A DNA stretch of 64,000 nt. Origin: Streptomyces flaveolus (lineage in GTDB: Bacteria > Actinomycetota > Actinomycetes > Streptomycetales > Streptomycetaceae). Made by a program: the position numbers and the translations under genes. Position 1 is the first letter of the stretch, and each line of letters begins with the position of its first letter. Shown piece after piece: positions 9,183 to 17,767 of the stretch. The notes beneath the pieces were generated by a model. That model did no database searches. It was not told where the DNA came from and saw only the letters and a list, made by a program, of their open reading frames with translations. The stretch covers positions 558,001-622,000 of the forward strand of contig NZ_BMRV01000003.1 in NCBI RefSeq assembly GCF_014648815.1. The letters run 5' to 3'.

Positions 9183-10038
9183 TGGACCTCAGGCTCCGCA
9201 ACGGCGACTTCAAAGCGTTCCTGCTCGCGCCGCGTCCGGCGACAGGGATCTTGTCCGTGGTCCGGGGATGCGGAGGCGGGTTTCCTCACGCCCACGGGCT
9301 CCGTGTCCGGCCTGGGCGGTCCCATGCCCCACACGATCGCTCTGGTCGTGTGAGGGCGGTTCCGTCCGTCGTCGGACGCGGTGCCCGAGAGCGCGTCGTC
9401 CGATCGCGACGCCAACGGCGTCGTGGCGGGTGGTCTTGCAGTGCTTGCTGTTGAAGGGCTTCTGCCAGTGCTCGGTGCCCCAACGGGGGGGGGAGCGGCC
9501 GCACCGGATCGTCGCGGTGCTGGGCTTCATCGAGGCCTCACTGCCGCACACCGAGCGGGCCGCGTGCCCGCGTCTGGCCTCCGTTGCCCGCTGGGACGCG
9601 GTGGAGCTCGTTCGTACGGCCGTCCCGGTGTGGATGCAGGGCTTGAGGAGCTCACGCGGCTACTGGGCGTGCCGCCGCACCGGGGACGCCGGCCCGCCAC
9701 CCAGGAGGCCTGGGCGGTGGCCCAGGTTTTTCGACACGCGGTCAAGCGCGCTGCGGCCGCGGGCCGGTGGTCGACCTTTCTCTGGCCCACTCACCGCTGA
9801 GCCTGCGTGCCACGTCCAGCGCATGCTCACGTTGCTGATCTGGTGGACAGCGCCTTCGACGGCCGGTCGGAGTGGCGTTCACGCCATCTCCTGCGCAGTG
9901 TGCGGCCGGACGGGTCCGATCGGCCTGCTGATCCGGGTGCACCCGCAGACTGTCTTGCCGTAGACGAACACAAGCGCTTCAATGCACCCACCGTCCACAG
10001 AAGGAACACCCGATTCATACCCAGCGAAGGGTTTCTCC
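9183..10038. other. Unassigned degenerate region before the protease gene
   Basis: Open frames occur on both strands but none shows a domain I recognise. The stretch follows the truncated aldo/keto reductase and carries a G9 run at 9485-9493. It probably consists of gene scraps. The last 100 bases must hold the promoter of the protease gene; I see no clear one. Confidence 0.35.
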
Positions 10039-10911
10039 TTGACCGCCATACGCGCCACCGCCGTCACCGCGGCCGCCTGCGCCACCGTGCTCGCCATTGC
10101 GTCGCCCTCGTCCGCGATCAATTCCTACAATGCGACCCCCGCCCCCGAGCGCACCGAGGTCGGCGCCCTCGTGGCCACCTGGGACGACGACGGCAACCCG
10201 GCCACCCCGGACCGCGTCGACTGGGTCTGTTCGGGCACGATGATCGACGCGGACACATTTCTGACGGCTGCTCACTGCACAACCGATTGGCCGGACAACG
10301 TACGATTCCACGTCTCTCTCAGCCAGGACGTCCAGGCCGACCTGGACGCCGCCGCGAAGACGTACCCCGGTGACCCCGCCGCCCAGGCGAGAGCCGTCGC
10401 CGTTCAGGGCACGGCCCACAGCCACTCCGACTACCCGGGACCCGCCTCCGACACGCACGACATCTCGGTCGTCGAACTCCCCGCCGCGCAAATGAAGTCA
10501 CGCTGGTCCTTCACCCCGGCCGCGTTGCCGACTGCCAACCAGCTCGCAGCGCTCGGGTCGAAGAAGCTCAACTCCACCGACTGGGTCGTCGCCGGATACG
10601 GCACCCAGGAGGCAGTGAACGGACCGGGCGGCCACACTCACCCGGGCGGCGGTGTCAGGATGAAGGCGCCAGTGAGCTTCAACGCCCTCAACGATGCCTG
10701 GGTGCGCCTCGCCATGACGGCGCCGCAGGGCAACGGAGGTGCCTGCTACGGCGATTCGGGCGGACCCAACTTCGCCGTCATCGGTGGTAAGCGCATCCTC
10801 GCGGCGACGACCGTCACCGGCGACAGCCCGTGCTACGCCACCAATGTCACATACCGGCTGGACACTCCGGGAGCGCGCGCTTTCCTGTCGCCGTTCGTGC
10901 AACTGCCGTAA
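10039..10911 (+). CDS. Secreted trypsin-like serine protease (S1)
   Basis: A 290-residue secreted peptidase of family S1. A signal peptide (LTAIRATAVTAAACATVLAI, ending near SSA) precedes the chymotrypsin fold. The triad is visible: His79 in LTAAHC, Asp141 in DTHDISVVEL, and Ser240 in CYGDSGGP. TTG 10039 is preferred, as GAAGGG is 7 bases upstream and the signal peptide follows at once; ATG 9982 would add 19 residues in front of it. Residues about 50-60 contain the acidic DDDGNPATPDRVDW loop seen in some Streptomyces trypsin homologues. It stands alone, so its target is unknown. Confidence 0.85.
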   Translation: MTAIRATAVTAAACATVLAIASPSSAINSYNATPAPERTEVGALVATWDDDGNPATPDRVDWVCSGTMIDADTFLTAAHCTTDWPDNVRFHVSLSQDVQADLDAAAKTYPGDPAAQARAVAVQGTAHSHSDYPGPASDTHDISVVELPAAQMKSRWSFTPAALPTANQLAALGSKKLNSTDWVVAGYGTQEAVNGPGGHTHPGGGVRMKAPVSFNALNDAWVRLAMTAPQGNGGACYGDSGGPNFAVIGGKRILAATTVTGDSPCYATNVTYRLDTPGARAFLSPFVQLP

Positions 10912-11298
10912 CCATCGAAACGCACAGCGCTGGATGGTGCCGGTGGCGTGCCGCGCTGCCGCCGACCGGCCCGCCTCGGTCCTGTCCCCGCCGACAGGCA
11001 TGCACAGGCGCCGGTCTCCGCCCCTACATCCCGTGACCGGTCGGGCCCGGGTCATGTGCACCTTGCCCGGCCGGCCCCGCCCCGACAGAGCACCTCACCG
11101 CCACCCTGTGGTGGATAGGTCAAGACCTAACTGGCTCTCAAGAGAGCAACTGATCAACCTTCACGCGGATGTGAGTGGGATTGCCCGTTTCGATTCGCCA
11201 CGTTGGTGTGGATTCTGCGGTCAGTTCGCGGGACATTTGTCAGCCATCGCCCAGTGGATCATTGCTCGGGATCTCTTGGGCAGGGCAGTCACACTGGT
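10912..11298. other. Intergenic region with a 14-bp palindrome
   Basis: No gene is evident between two converging genes. The perfect palindrome TAGGTC-AA-GACCTA lies at 11116-11129. It could be a protein-binding site, but no promoter for a flanking gene should lie here, so its role is unclear. Confidence 0.35.
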
Positions 11299-12237
11299 TC
11301 AGGTGAAGGTGCGTCGGTAGGTCTGCGGGCTGACGCCGGTGGTGCGTTTGAAGCGGTCACGAAACGTTGTGGGCGAGCCGAAGCCGACCTGGCCGCCGAT
11401 GCGCTCCACGGAGTGCTCCGTGGTTTCCAGCAGGTGCTGTGCCTGGCGGATGCGGGCCCGGTGGAGCCACTGGAGCGGGGTAGTGCCGGTCTGGTCACGG
11501 AACCGCCGGATCAGGGTCCGGGTGCTGGTCCCGGACTGCGCGGCGATGTCGGCCAGGGTGAGATCGCGGGCCAGGTTCTCCCGCAGCCAGGTGAGCAGCG
11601 CCTCCAGTTCGGAGCCCTTCGGTGCGGGGGCGTGGTCGTGGACGATGAACTGCGCCTGGCCGCCGTCGCGTTCGAGTGGCATCACCGACAGGCGGGCGGC
11701 GTGGGCGGCGACCGCCGATCCGTAGTCCCGGCGGATCATGTGCAGGCACAGGTCCATGCCCGCGGCCGCGCCGGCCGAGGTGAGGAACTGGCCGTTGTCG
11801 ACGTAGAGGACGTCCGGGTCGACGTCCACGTCCGGGTGGAGGGTGGACAGCAATCCGGCCGCCCGCCAGTGGGTCGTGACGCGCAGCCCGTCGAGGAGCC
11901 CGGTGGCGGCCAGGGGGAAGGTGCCCACGCAGATGGAGGCGATCCGGGTGCCGTCGGTGGCGGCCGACCTCAGCGCGTCGCGTACGGCGGTGGAGGGCGG
12001 GACCGTGGGATCGGTGATGCCCGGCACGATGATCGTGTCCGCTTCCCGGAGGCCCTCCAGGCCCCAGGGGGCACGCAGGGCGAAGGCGCCGGCGTCGACC
12101 TCGTCGCGCTCGGCGCACACCCGGACCTGGTAGCCGGGCCGCCCGTCGGGCAGACGGGTCCGAGAGAAGACCTCGATCGGGGTGGACAGGTCGAACGGGA
12201 TCACCTGGTCCAGCGCGAGCACGGCGACTGTGTGCAT
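11299..12237 (-). CDS. GlxA-type transcriptional regulator (DJ-1/PfpI + AraC HTH)
   Basis: A 312-residue regulator. Residues about 3-170 form a DJ-1/PfpI amidotransferase-like domain, with the elbow IASICVGTFPLAATGLLDG and its cysteine near residue 103. Residues about 215-310 are an AraC-type double helix-turn-helix (DLTLADIAAQSGTSTRTLIR, HSVERIGGQVGFGSPTTFRD). Proteins of this build sense small molecules and activate nearby genes. It is divergent from an operon whose first gene encodes another DJ-1/PfpI protein, with two inverted repeats between them, so it probably controls that operon. Confidence 0.9.
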   Translation of the reverse strand: MHTVAVLALDQVIPFDLSTPIEVFSRTRLPDGRPGYQVRVCAERDEVDAGAFALRAPWGLEGLREADTIIVPGITDPTVPPSTAVRDALRSAATDGTRIASICVGTFPLAATGLLDGLRVTTHWRAAGLLSTLHPDVDVDPDVLYVDNGQFLTSAGAAAGMDLCLHMIRRDYGSAVAAHAARLSVMPLERDGGQAQFIVHDHAPAPKGSELEALLTWLRENLARDLTLADIAAQSGTSTRTLIRRFRDQTGTTPLQWLHRARIRQAQHLLETTEHSVERIGGQVGFGSPTTFRDRFKRTTGVSPQTYRRTFT

Positions 12238-12265
12238 GGCCAGAACCTACCCCATCACCGCACGA

Positions 12266-12363
12266 CGGATACGGACCGATATCCGGAAAAGCCCATGTCA
12301 CCGCACTTCGGAAGCCCTCGGAGGCGCATGGCAATTTCTCGTTGAAAGCTGTCACTTGTGACA
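12266..12363. promoter_or_regulatory. Two inverted repeats between GlxA regulator and DJ-1 operon
   Basis: CGGATA-N8-TATCCG lies at 12266-12285 near the start of the regulator gene. The perfect palindrome TGTCAC-TT-GTGACA lies at 12350-12363, about 70 bases before the DJ-1 operon start, a position suited to activation. They differ in sequence, so they may bind different proteins or serve opposite directions. Confidence 0.5.
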
Positions 12364-12433
12364 CTGGGCGACCGGGTCGGCGGACGGTTGACTTCAACGC
12401 GTCGGAGAGAGATCGCCCCCGAAGGAGCGCCCA

Positions 12434-13123
12434 GTGCACGTCCAGATCGTCCTGTTCGACGGTTTCGACCCGCTCGATGTCGTCGCCCCCTATGAGGTGC
12501 TGTACGCCGGTGGTACGGCATCGGGCGGCGCAGTGACTGTCGATCTGGTCTCCGCCGAGGGCCCCCGCGAGGTGATCAGCGGCACCGGGGGACTGGCGCT
12601 GCGCGCCGTCGGCGCCCTTGACCTGGAGCGGGCGGACGTCCTTCTGGTGCCCGGCGCCTCCGGCCGCGTGGGCGAACCCGGCGAGGTCCCGGAAGAAGAG
12701 GTGGGCGCCGGCGAGTGGAAGCAGGACGAGTTCATCCCGGTGCTGCTGGGCCGGACGCTGACCACCGAGCTCCCCGTGCTCCTCAAGCAGGCAATGGACG
12801 ACCCGGACGTCACCGTCGCCACCGTCTGCGGCGGCTCGCTCGTCCTGGCCATGGCCGGCCTGCTGGAGGGACGGCACGCCACCACCCACCGGATGGGTCT
12901 CGACCTGCTCGACGCCACCGGCGCCCACGCGGTCCGCGCCCGCATCGTGGACGACGGCAACCTGATCAGCGGCGCCGGCGTCACCTCCGGGCTTGATCTG
13001 GGCCTGTACCTACTGGAGCGCGAGGTAGGCCCCCGCGTCGCGCACGCCGTCGAAGTGCTCTTCTCCCACGAACGGCGCGGCACCGTATGGCGCGCGCAGG
13101 GCCCGACGCCCACCGCCCTCTGA
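12434..13123 (+). CDS. DJ-1/PfpI family protein
   Basis: A 229-residue protein consisting of one DJ-1/PfpI domain. It begins VQIVLFDGFDPLDVVAPYEV and has the nucleophile elbow VATVCGGSLVLAMAGLLEGR with a cysteine near residue 134. Relatives include isonitrile hydratases and uncharacterised hydrolases, so a hydrolase role is possible but unproven. An insert near 80-110 (EEEVGAGEWKQDEFIP) is unusual. GTG 12434 follows GAAGGAGC. It is the first gene of a run of five, and the divergent GlxA-type regulator carries a related domain. Confidence 0.8.
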   Translation: MHVQIVLFDGFDPLDVVAPYEVLYAGGTASGGAVTVDLVSAEGPREVISGTGGLALRAVGALDLERADVLLVPGASGRVGEPGEVPEEEVGAGEWKQDEFIPVLLGRTLTTELPVLLKQAMDDPDVTVATVCGGSLVLAMAGLLEGRHATTHRMGLDLLDATGAHAVRARIVDDGNLISGAGVTSGLDLGLYLLEREVGPRVAHAVEVLFSHERRGTVWRAQGPTPTAL

Positions 13124-13188
13124 GCGCCTGGCACTTCGCAGATCAGTCGCTCACCATTCCCCTTGCACAGTCAGGAAGAACTTTCAGC

Positions 13189-13506
13189 ATGTCCGTCGAA
13201 GGCACCTGGAACCTGTCCATCTTCACTCCCATCGGCAAGATCAATGCCGTGGTGGCACTCTGCGAGCAGGACGGCATCCTGACCGGCGTCGCCCACGGAG
13301 CCGGCGAGGAAGCAGTACTCGCCGACGTCACTCTTGCCGGCGACCGGCTCACGTGGAAGCAGGCCATCACCAAGCCCATGCGGCTGAACTTGACATTCGA
13401 CGTGACAGCGAACGACGACACCCTCCAGGGCACCGCCAAGGCCGGCCGCCTTCCGTCTTCCAAGGTCACAGGCGAACGCCAGATCACCCCGGAGCACCAG
13501 GCGTGA
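13189..13506 (+). CDS. Hypothetical beta-rich small protein
   Basis: A 105-residue soluble protein that looks all-beta: MSVEGTWNLSIFTPIGKINA, ILTGVAHGAGEEAVLADVTL, LTWKQAITKPMRLNLTFDVT. The alternating pattern recalls lipocalin-like or avidin-like barrels, where the opening GTWNL is common, but I cannot name a family with confidence. ATG 13189 follows AGGAAGA. Its stop overlaps the GTG of the DUF2269 gene by 4 bases, so the two are translationally coupled in the DJ-1 operon. Confidence 0.7.
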   Translation: MSVEGTWNLSIFTPIGKINAVVALCEQDGILTGVAHGAGEEAVLADVTLAGDRLTWKQAITKPMRLNLTFDVTANDDTLQGTAKAGRLPSSKVTGERQITPEHQA

Positions 13507-13979
13507 CCAAGCTTCTTCTGTCCTTGCACGTCCTGGCCGCCATCATCGCCGTCGGCCCGGTCACCGTCGCCGCGAGCATGTTTCCCGCAACGCTGCGCCG
13601 CGCCCTCGGCGACGCCGACGACAGTAGCGCCCGCACCACTCTGCAGACGCTGCACCGCATCTGCCGCATCTACGCGGGCATCGGCATCGCGGTTCCCCTC
13701 TTCGGCTTCGCCACAGCCAGCAGTCTCGGTGTCCTCGGCGACGCCTGGCTGATCGCCTCGATCCTGCTGACCGCGACGGCCGCCGGCGTACTGACACTCC
13801 TGATCCTGCCCGCCCAGGACCGCGCTCTGGCCGAGACAACGGGTTCCGCCTTGCAGTCGCCGGCACCGAACCCCCTGACGCCGGGCCGCCTCGCCATGAT
13901 CACCGGCATCTTCAACCTGCTCTGGGCCACCGTCACCGTACTGATGATCATCCGTCCCGGCTCCACCACGGGGGCATGA
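13503..13979 (+). CDS. DUF2269-like integral membrane protein
   Basis: A 158-residue protein with about four transmembrane helices: LLLSLHVLAAIIAVGPVTVA near the start, one near 55-75, one near 80-105 and one at the end. The early HVLAAIIAVG motif and overall size fit the DUF2269 membrane family, whose biochemical role is unknown. It starts at GTG 13503 (GTGA overlap with the previous gene) and ends in an ATGA overlap with the next, which indicates tight co-expression. Confidence 0.7.
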   Translation: MTKLLLSLHVLAAIIAVGPVTVAASMFPATLRRALGDADDSSARTTLQTLHRICRIYAGIGIAVPLFGFATASSLGVLGDAWLIASILLTATAAGVLTLLILPAQDRALAETTGSALQSPAPNPLTPGRLAMITGIFNLLWATVTVLMIIRPGSTTGA

Positions 13980-14278
13980 CCGTGCACCTCCGGCCTCCAT
14001 TCCATCTGCGCATCGCGGCTCACGCCGAGCTGATCTCCCTCGTCGTGATGCTGACCAACGTGTTCACCATCCACCTCAAGCCCGTCTCATCCTTGATGGG
14101 CCCCACCCACGGCTGCGCCTACCTGTTCGTCGTCATCACGACCTGGCGCATCAAGCAGGCCCGGGCCGCCGTCAAGGTCCTGGCCCTCGTTCCGGGCGCC
14201 GGCGGGCTGCTCGCGCTGCGACAGCTCGACCGCGGCGATTCGGCCCGCACCCAGGAGAAAGGAGTCATCCCCTCATGA
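13976..14278 (+). CDS. DUF3817-like small membrane protein
   Basis: A 100-residue membrane protein with about three helices, containing RIAAHAELISLVVMLTNVFT near the start and GPTHGCAYLFVVITTW in the middle. The early acidic residue inside the first helix and the GPTHG motif match DUF3817 proteins, which are of unknown function. It overlaps both neighbours by ATGA, so it is part of the five-gene DJ-1 operon. Confidence 0.7.
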   Translation: MTVHLRPPFHLRIAAHAELISLVVMLTNVFTIHLKPVSSLMGPTHGCAYLFVVITTWRIKQARAAVKVLALVPGAGGLLALRQLDRGDSARTQEKGVIPS

Positions 14279-14721
14279 ATCTTGTGTCACCGGTGATCGT
14301 CGGCATCATCTACTGCCTGCTGATGTCCCTGATCAAGGAACCGCACCGACGCCACTTCAACGCGATCATGGTGGGCGGAGCCGGCGCTGCCTATCTGAGC
14401 GGGGGCGGATTCGGCCCGTGGGAGTTCGCATTTGTCGCACTCTTGGCTTACGTCGCCTACCGCGGCCTGGACTCCTGGGCCTTCATCGGCGTCGGCTGGC
14501 TGCTCCACACGGCCTGGGACATGGCCCACCACCTCAAGGGCAATCCGATCCTGCCGTTCTACCACGACTCGTCCCTGGCATGCGCCATCTGTGATCCGGT
14601 CATCGCCCTGTGGTGCTTCCGCGGAGGACCTTCCCTGATCGCGCTCGTCCGCCGGGTTCACGTCGGCCGAGCTTCTGCGGCGTGGCCGGGATCTCCGTGG
14701 GGTGAGAGGCACGACGGATAG
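14275..14721 (+). CDS. DUF6010-like membrane protein
   Basis: A 148-residue membrane protein with about four helices. Its conserved-looking motifs are GGGFGPWEFAF, GVGWLLHTAWDMAHHLKGNP and DSSLACAICDPVIALWCF. The histidine-rich helix and paired cysteines could bind a metal, but that is a guess. The pattern fits the DUF6010 group. It is the last gene of the DJ-1 operon, joined by an ATGA overlap. Three adjacent small membrane proteins suggest a membrane complex. Confidence 0.65.
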   Translation: MNLVSPVIVGIIYCLLMSLIKEPHRRHFNAIMVGGAGAAYLSGGGFGPWEFAFVALLAYVAYRGLDSWAFIGVGWLLHTAWDMAHHLKGNPILPFYHDSSLACAICDPVIALWCFRGGPSLIALVRRVHVGRASAAWPGSPWGERHDG

Positions 14722-14900
14722 GGCTCCCGCGCCGCTGAGGAAGGTGTCCGACGCCTCGAATCATAAGCACCGGAGCCCCGCTGGTTCCCTTGCTGCCGCA
14801 CTCTGTGGGGCAGCGGAGCATACTCCTGCCGCACCAGCGTGCCGCCGTCCGTGTCCACCGGGGAGTGCGAGCGCTTGGAGTGCCGGACCTCGGCGGGCTG

Positions 14901-15611
14901 TCAAGGCCCTTGCGTCCCCCGCGGGCCGTCAAGGGCGTGGGCCCAGGCCAGCAGTTCAGGGGCGTCCAGCGCCGGTAACCACAGGTCGGCCCGGGTGGCG
15001 CCGTCGCCCTGCGGCCGGGGGCCGACGCCCAGGATCCGCAGGCCGGCCCGGCGGGCCGCTTCCACGCCGGTCAGGGAGTCCTCCACCGCCAGAGCCCGGT
15101 CCGGGGGGACACCGCAGAGCCGGGCCGCCACGGCGTACACGTCGGGGTGCGGCTTGGGGCGCACGCGGTCCCCGGTGTCGGGAACGACGAGGTGCTGGAA
15201 GTGCGCGAGCAGCCCGGCTCGTTCCAGGCTGCCTTCGACCACGACCCTCGGGCAGTTGCTGGCCACCGCCAGCGGCAACCGGCCGGAGAGCAGCCGTACG
15301 AGCCGGACCGCACCTGGCATCGTCACCGGTTCGTCGGTGACGAGCGCCAGGAAGTGGTCGAGAAGCGCGGCTGTCAGGTCCTCGGTCAGTTCGGGTTTGT
15401 GCACGGACTGCGCCATGAGCCGGCCGCAGTCCTCGTAGTGCAGACCGAGGGCCTGCTCCGCGAACCCGGGCGGTGGCGGGAGTCCGTGCTCCCGGAAGGC
15501 CCGGATGCGAGCCTCCTGCCAGTGGCGTTCGCTGTCCATCAGGGTGCCGTCGCAGTCGAAGACGACGGCTTCGGGCGACCAGTCGAGCAGATCGTGGTCC
15601 GAGGTGGTCAC
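14901..15611 (-). CDS. HAD-superfamily phosphatase/phosphoglucomutase-like
   Basis: A 236-residue haloacid dehalogenase-type hydrolase of the beta-phosphoglucomutase/phosphoglycolate phosphatase group. Motif I is FDCDGTLMDS (nucleophile Asp19, acid/base Asp21). Motif II is LAVASNCP, motif III is the lysine in RPKPHPDVY, and motif IV is VEDSLTG. A four-helix cap sits after motif I. GTG 15611 is preferred because GGGAGG lies just before it; ATG 15641 is possible. The substrate is unknown and it has no operon partners. Confidence 0.85.
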   Translation of the reverse strand: MTTSDHDLLDWSPEAVVFDCDGTLMDSERHWQEARIRAFREHGLPPPPGFAEQALGLHYEDCGRLMAQSVHKPELTEDLTAALLDHFLALVTDEPVTMPGAVRLVRLLSGRLPLAVASNCPRVVVEGSLERAGLLAHFQHLVVPDTGDRVRPKPHPDVYAVAARLCGVPPDRALAVEDSLTGVEAARRAGLRILGVGPRPQGDGATRADLWLPALDAPELLAWAHALDGPRGTQGP

Positions 15612-15647
15612 GGGGCCTCCCATGCCTTCGCAGGTACGCATGCGGCA

Positions 15648-15698
15648 TTTCCGTATCCGCAGGAAACGGAAAGATAGTTTCCGCTACGTTATTTCCGT
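15648..15698. repeat. Cluster of TTTCCG repeats upstream of the HAD gene
   Basis: TTTCCGT (15648), ACGGAAA (15666), TTTCCG (15678) and TTTCCGT (15692) lie within 51 bases. ACGGAAA can pair with either side, giving two alternative hairpins: 15648-15672 and 15667-15683. The position just upstream of the HAD start fits a regulator-binding array or an RNA switch in the leader. Confidence 0.45.
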
Positions 15699-16004
15699 CC
15701 AGGCAAATCGGGCAATAACCCTTTTCGGTGACTCGATGGGCGCCGGAAACAGGCGTATGGCCGTGCGGCGACAGCCGAGGCGCAGCCGTCGAAACCGTCA
15801 ATCTCACGTATCCGCACGCCAGTTGTCACGCTTGTTCGGCTGCGCGGGGTCCAGGAGCGCCTTGTGTCCGTTACCACTCGCACGCGTTCGCATTCGAAAG
15901 AACTGCGTAATTACCGCACGAAAGTGCCCGTTTTGCACTCCGGGCGTACGCTGGCGCACTAAGTTCGTGACCGGCATGAGAACAGAGCGAGAGCGGACGG
16001 AACG
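15699..16004. other. Intergenic region upstream of the ScbR-like gene
   Basis: No gene. It is poorer in G+C than the rest of the window and should hold the promoter of the ScbR-like regulator gene. In receptor genes of this family an autoregulatory site is expected here; I could not define one by eye. Confidence 0.35.
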
Positions 16005-16643
16005 TTGCAGGAACGGGCGAAGGTAACCCGCAGATCACTGCTGGAAGCGGCTGCCCAGCTGTTCGCTGAACAGGGATACGCGGCCACCAGCGTCAACGAC
16101 ATAAGCGCAAGGTCGGGCCGGACCAGCGGTGCGGTCTACTTCCACTACACCGGCAAGGAGGGCATCGCCGTCGCCGTCGTCGAGGACCGGTTCGCCACCT
16201 GGTCTCAGCTCGCTGCACGCTACGGAGACGAGACGGTCCCCCCGCTCGAACGGCTCGTTGCCCTCAGCTATGAAATCGCCCATGCCCTCACCCGGGATCC
16301 CGTGACGCGTGCCGGAGCCCGTCTGTGGGCCGAACGCGCCGTCATCAAGGCTCCCGTTCCCGACCCCTTCGCGCTGTGGACCGCCGCCGCCACGCGACTG
16401 CTCGCGCAGGCCCGGCTGGCAGGGCATGTCAACGAGCGCGTCCGCCCCGCCCGCACGGCCCGTACCTTGGTGCGCGCGTTCTTCGGCCTGTGCACCATCA
16501 CCGAGGCCATCGAGGGCACGACCGTCCTCGACGACCGCCTGACCGACTGGTGGCACCTGACCCTGCCCTCCCTCCGCCCGCAACCGTCCCGCGGGAACCT
16601 CCCGGCAGGTCGGATGTCACCGAGTGGAGGGTTGCGCCTTTGA
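16005..16643 (+). CDS. ScbR/ArpA-like gamma-butyrolactone-receptor homologue (TetR)
   Basis: A 212-residue TetR-family DNA-binding protein. The helix-turn-helix (about 8-55) reads RRSLLEAAAQLFAEQGYAAT and ISARSGRTSGAVYFHYTGKE, close to butyrolactone receptors of Streptomyces, as is the later ARLWAERAVIKAPVPDPFAL. Such proteins sense signalling lactones and repress antibiotic or morphological genes. TTG 16005 follows GGACGGAA. No AfsA-like synthase gene lies nearby, so it may be an orphan or pseudo-receptor. The last 10-20 residues lie inside an IS481 remnant, so the native tail is lost. Confidence 0.75.
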   Translation: MQERAKVTRRSLLEAAAQLFAEQGYAATSVNDISARSGRTSGAVYFHYTGKEGIAVAVVEDRFATWSQLAARYGDETVPPLERLVALSYEIAHALTRDPVTRAGARLWAERAVIKAPVPDPFALWTAAATRLLAQARLAGHVNERVRPARTARTLVRAFFGLCTITEAIEGTTVLDDRLTDWWHLTLPSLRPQPSRGNLPAGRMSPSGGLRL

Positions 16644-16790
16644 CGCGGGCCTACCTGCGGCCCCACACCTCGAACACCGAGCGGCCTGAAGCCCTGGCAG
16701 ACTTCCTCCACGCCTACGACCGCCCCGTTACCACACGGCACTGGACGGACTCCGCCCGTCAGCCGCGTCAACAACGGGGGCGGACCAGCA
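16613..16790 (+). pseudogene. IS481-family transposase remnant
   Basis: The plus strand encodes EWRVAPLTRAYLRPHTSNTE, then RPEALADFLHAYDR, then (after frameshifts) YHTALDG and PPVSRVNN. This is the closing block of IS481-type transposases (usual form EWAY...YTS...R..ALP.WLHHYNHHRPHTALGG.PPVSR). Only the C-terminal 60 residues survive, with two frameshifts. The remnant overlaps the 3' end of the ScbR-like gene. Confidence 0.75.
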
Positions 16791-16849
16791 GCGTATCCAC
16801 CAGTACGCGGGTGAGGTAACCGCCACCGGATACGACCCCGGTGTGCGGA

Positions 16850-17277
16850 GGGATCTACGGCTCCGGCACAGCCCACCGCGGTCCGCAACTTCCAGATCAG
16901 CCGGGCCTCACGGCCGACGGGGTGATCGGTCCCAGGAGGTGGACCGAACGTGGTGATGCGGTGGGAGCGAACCTGACGCCATTCCTCCGGTCCGAGAACG
17001 GAAGTGTCCAGGGCGGAGAGGGGTGTGGTGAGTGGTGCGTCGCTGAGAACCACGAAGCCCGCCGCTTCGGTGAAGGTGAAGGCCCACGATGGAGGCGGGA
17101 GGAACTCCTCTCCGTACCCATGCCGGCGTTCGCGGGTGAAAGCGACCCAGGGTGGTGGGCGTGACACAGGACAACGCTCTCGCCGGTGCGGTCGACGACC
17201 GACGCCGTGTGGAAGGTCAGTGGGTACTCCTGGCCCTCGAACTCGCCCACCTGACCTTCGACGACTCGCCCAGCGGA
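16850..17277 (-). pseudogene. Frameshifted hypothetical protein
   Basis: Read on the minus strand, the first part (GEFEGQEYPLTFHTASVVDR, then TGESVVLCHAHHPG) ends its good frame near 17160. A second frame follows without a gap (WVAFTRERRHGYGEEFLPPP, then FTEAAGFVVLSDAPL). Both parts look like genuine protein, so this is one gene of about 130 residues with a single frameshift. I do not recognise the family. Its end runs into the IS481 scar. Confidence 0.45.
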
Positions 17278-17767
17278 TTCACATAGCGACAGCGGACTCG
17301 CGTCCGGCGACCGGTTCGCCCACCCCGGACGACGCGCCGCTGCGTGTTCCGCGACCGCTCACCGGACGGCTGCTCCGCCGAGGAAACTCGCGCGGCGGAA
17401 CGCCGGATTCGCCCCGTGGCCGGAGGCTCACCCCCTCCGACTGCGGCTCCCGCCGGCTGTCGTTCAGCGGGTGCACCTTCTCGTGGCCGCTCGGGACGAA
17501 GCCACTGCGACAGGGGATCCGGACCCGCTACACCAGCTTGTTGTGGAGGCGACAGCGCATCGTTGTTTCCTCGACGGTGCCTGCTGCTGTGAAGATCTTG
17601 TCGCGGGGGGCGCCGTCAGAGGCGGTCACCGTCCGGTAGGACGCATCGACTCACGAGGGAGGGCCCACAACGCCCCCGTCACAGCAAGCCTCCCTGTCAC
17701 CGATCAGCCCTGCCGGCCGATGTGCTGCGTGTCTTCGGCGCGCCCACAGGAAAGAAGGAGGAACAGC
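17278..17767. other. Gene-poor stretch upstream of the lipoprotein hydrolase
   Basis: Nothing recognisable on either strand over about 490 bases. The last part must contain the promoter and the very strong ribosome site (GAAGGAGG at 17754-17762) of the next gene. Confidence 0.35.

Noticed and set aside
12638..12720. Frameshift in the DJ-1 protein gene, suggested by its unusual acidic insert
   Set aside because: The frame is continuous and both sides are in register, so it is better read as a loop insertion.
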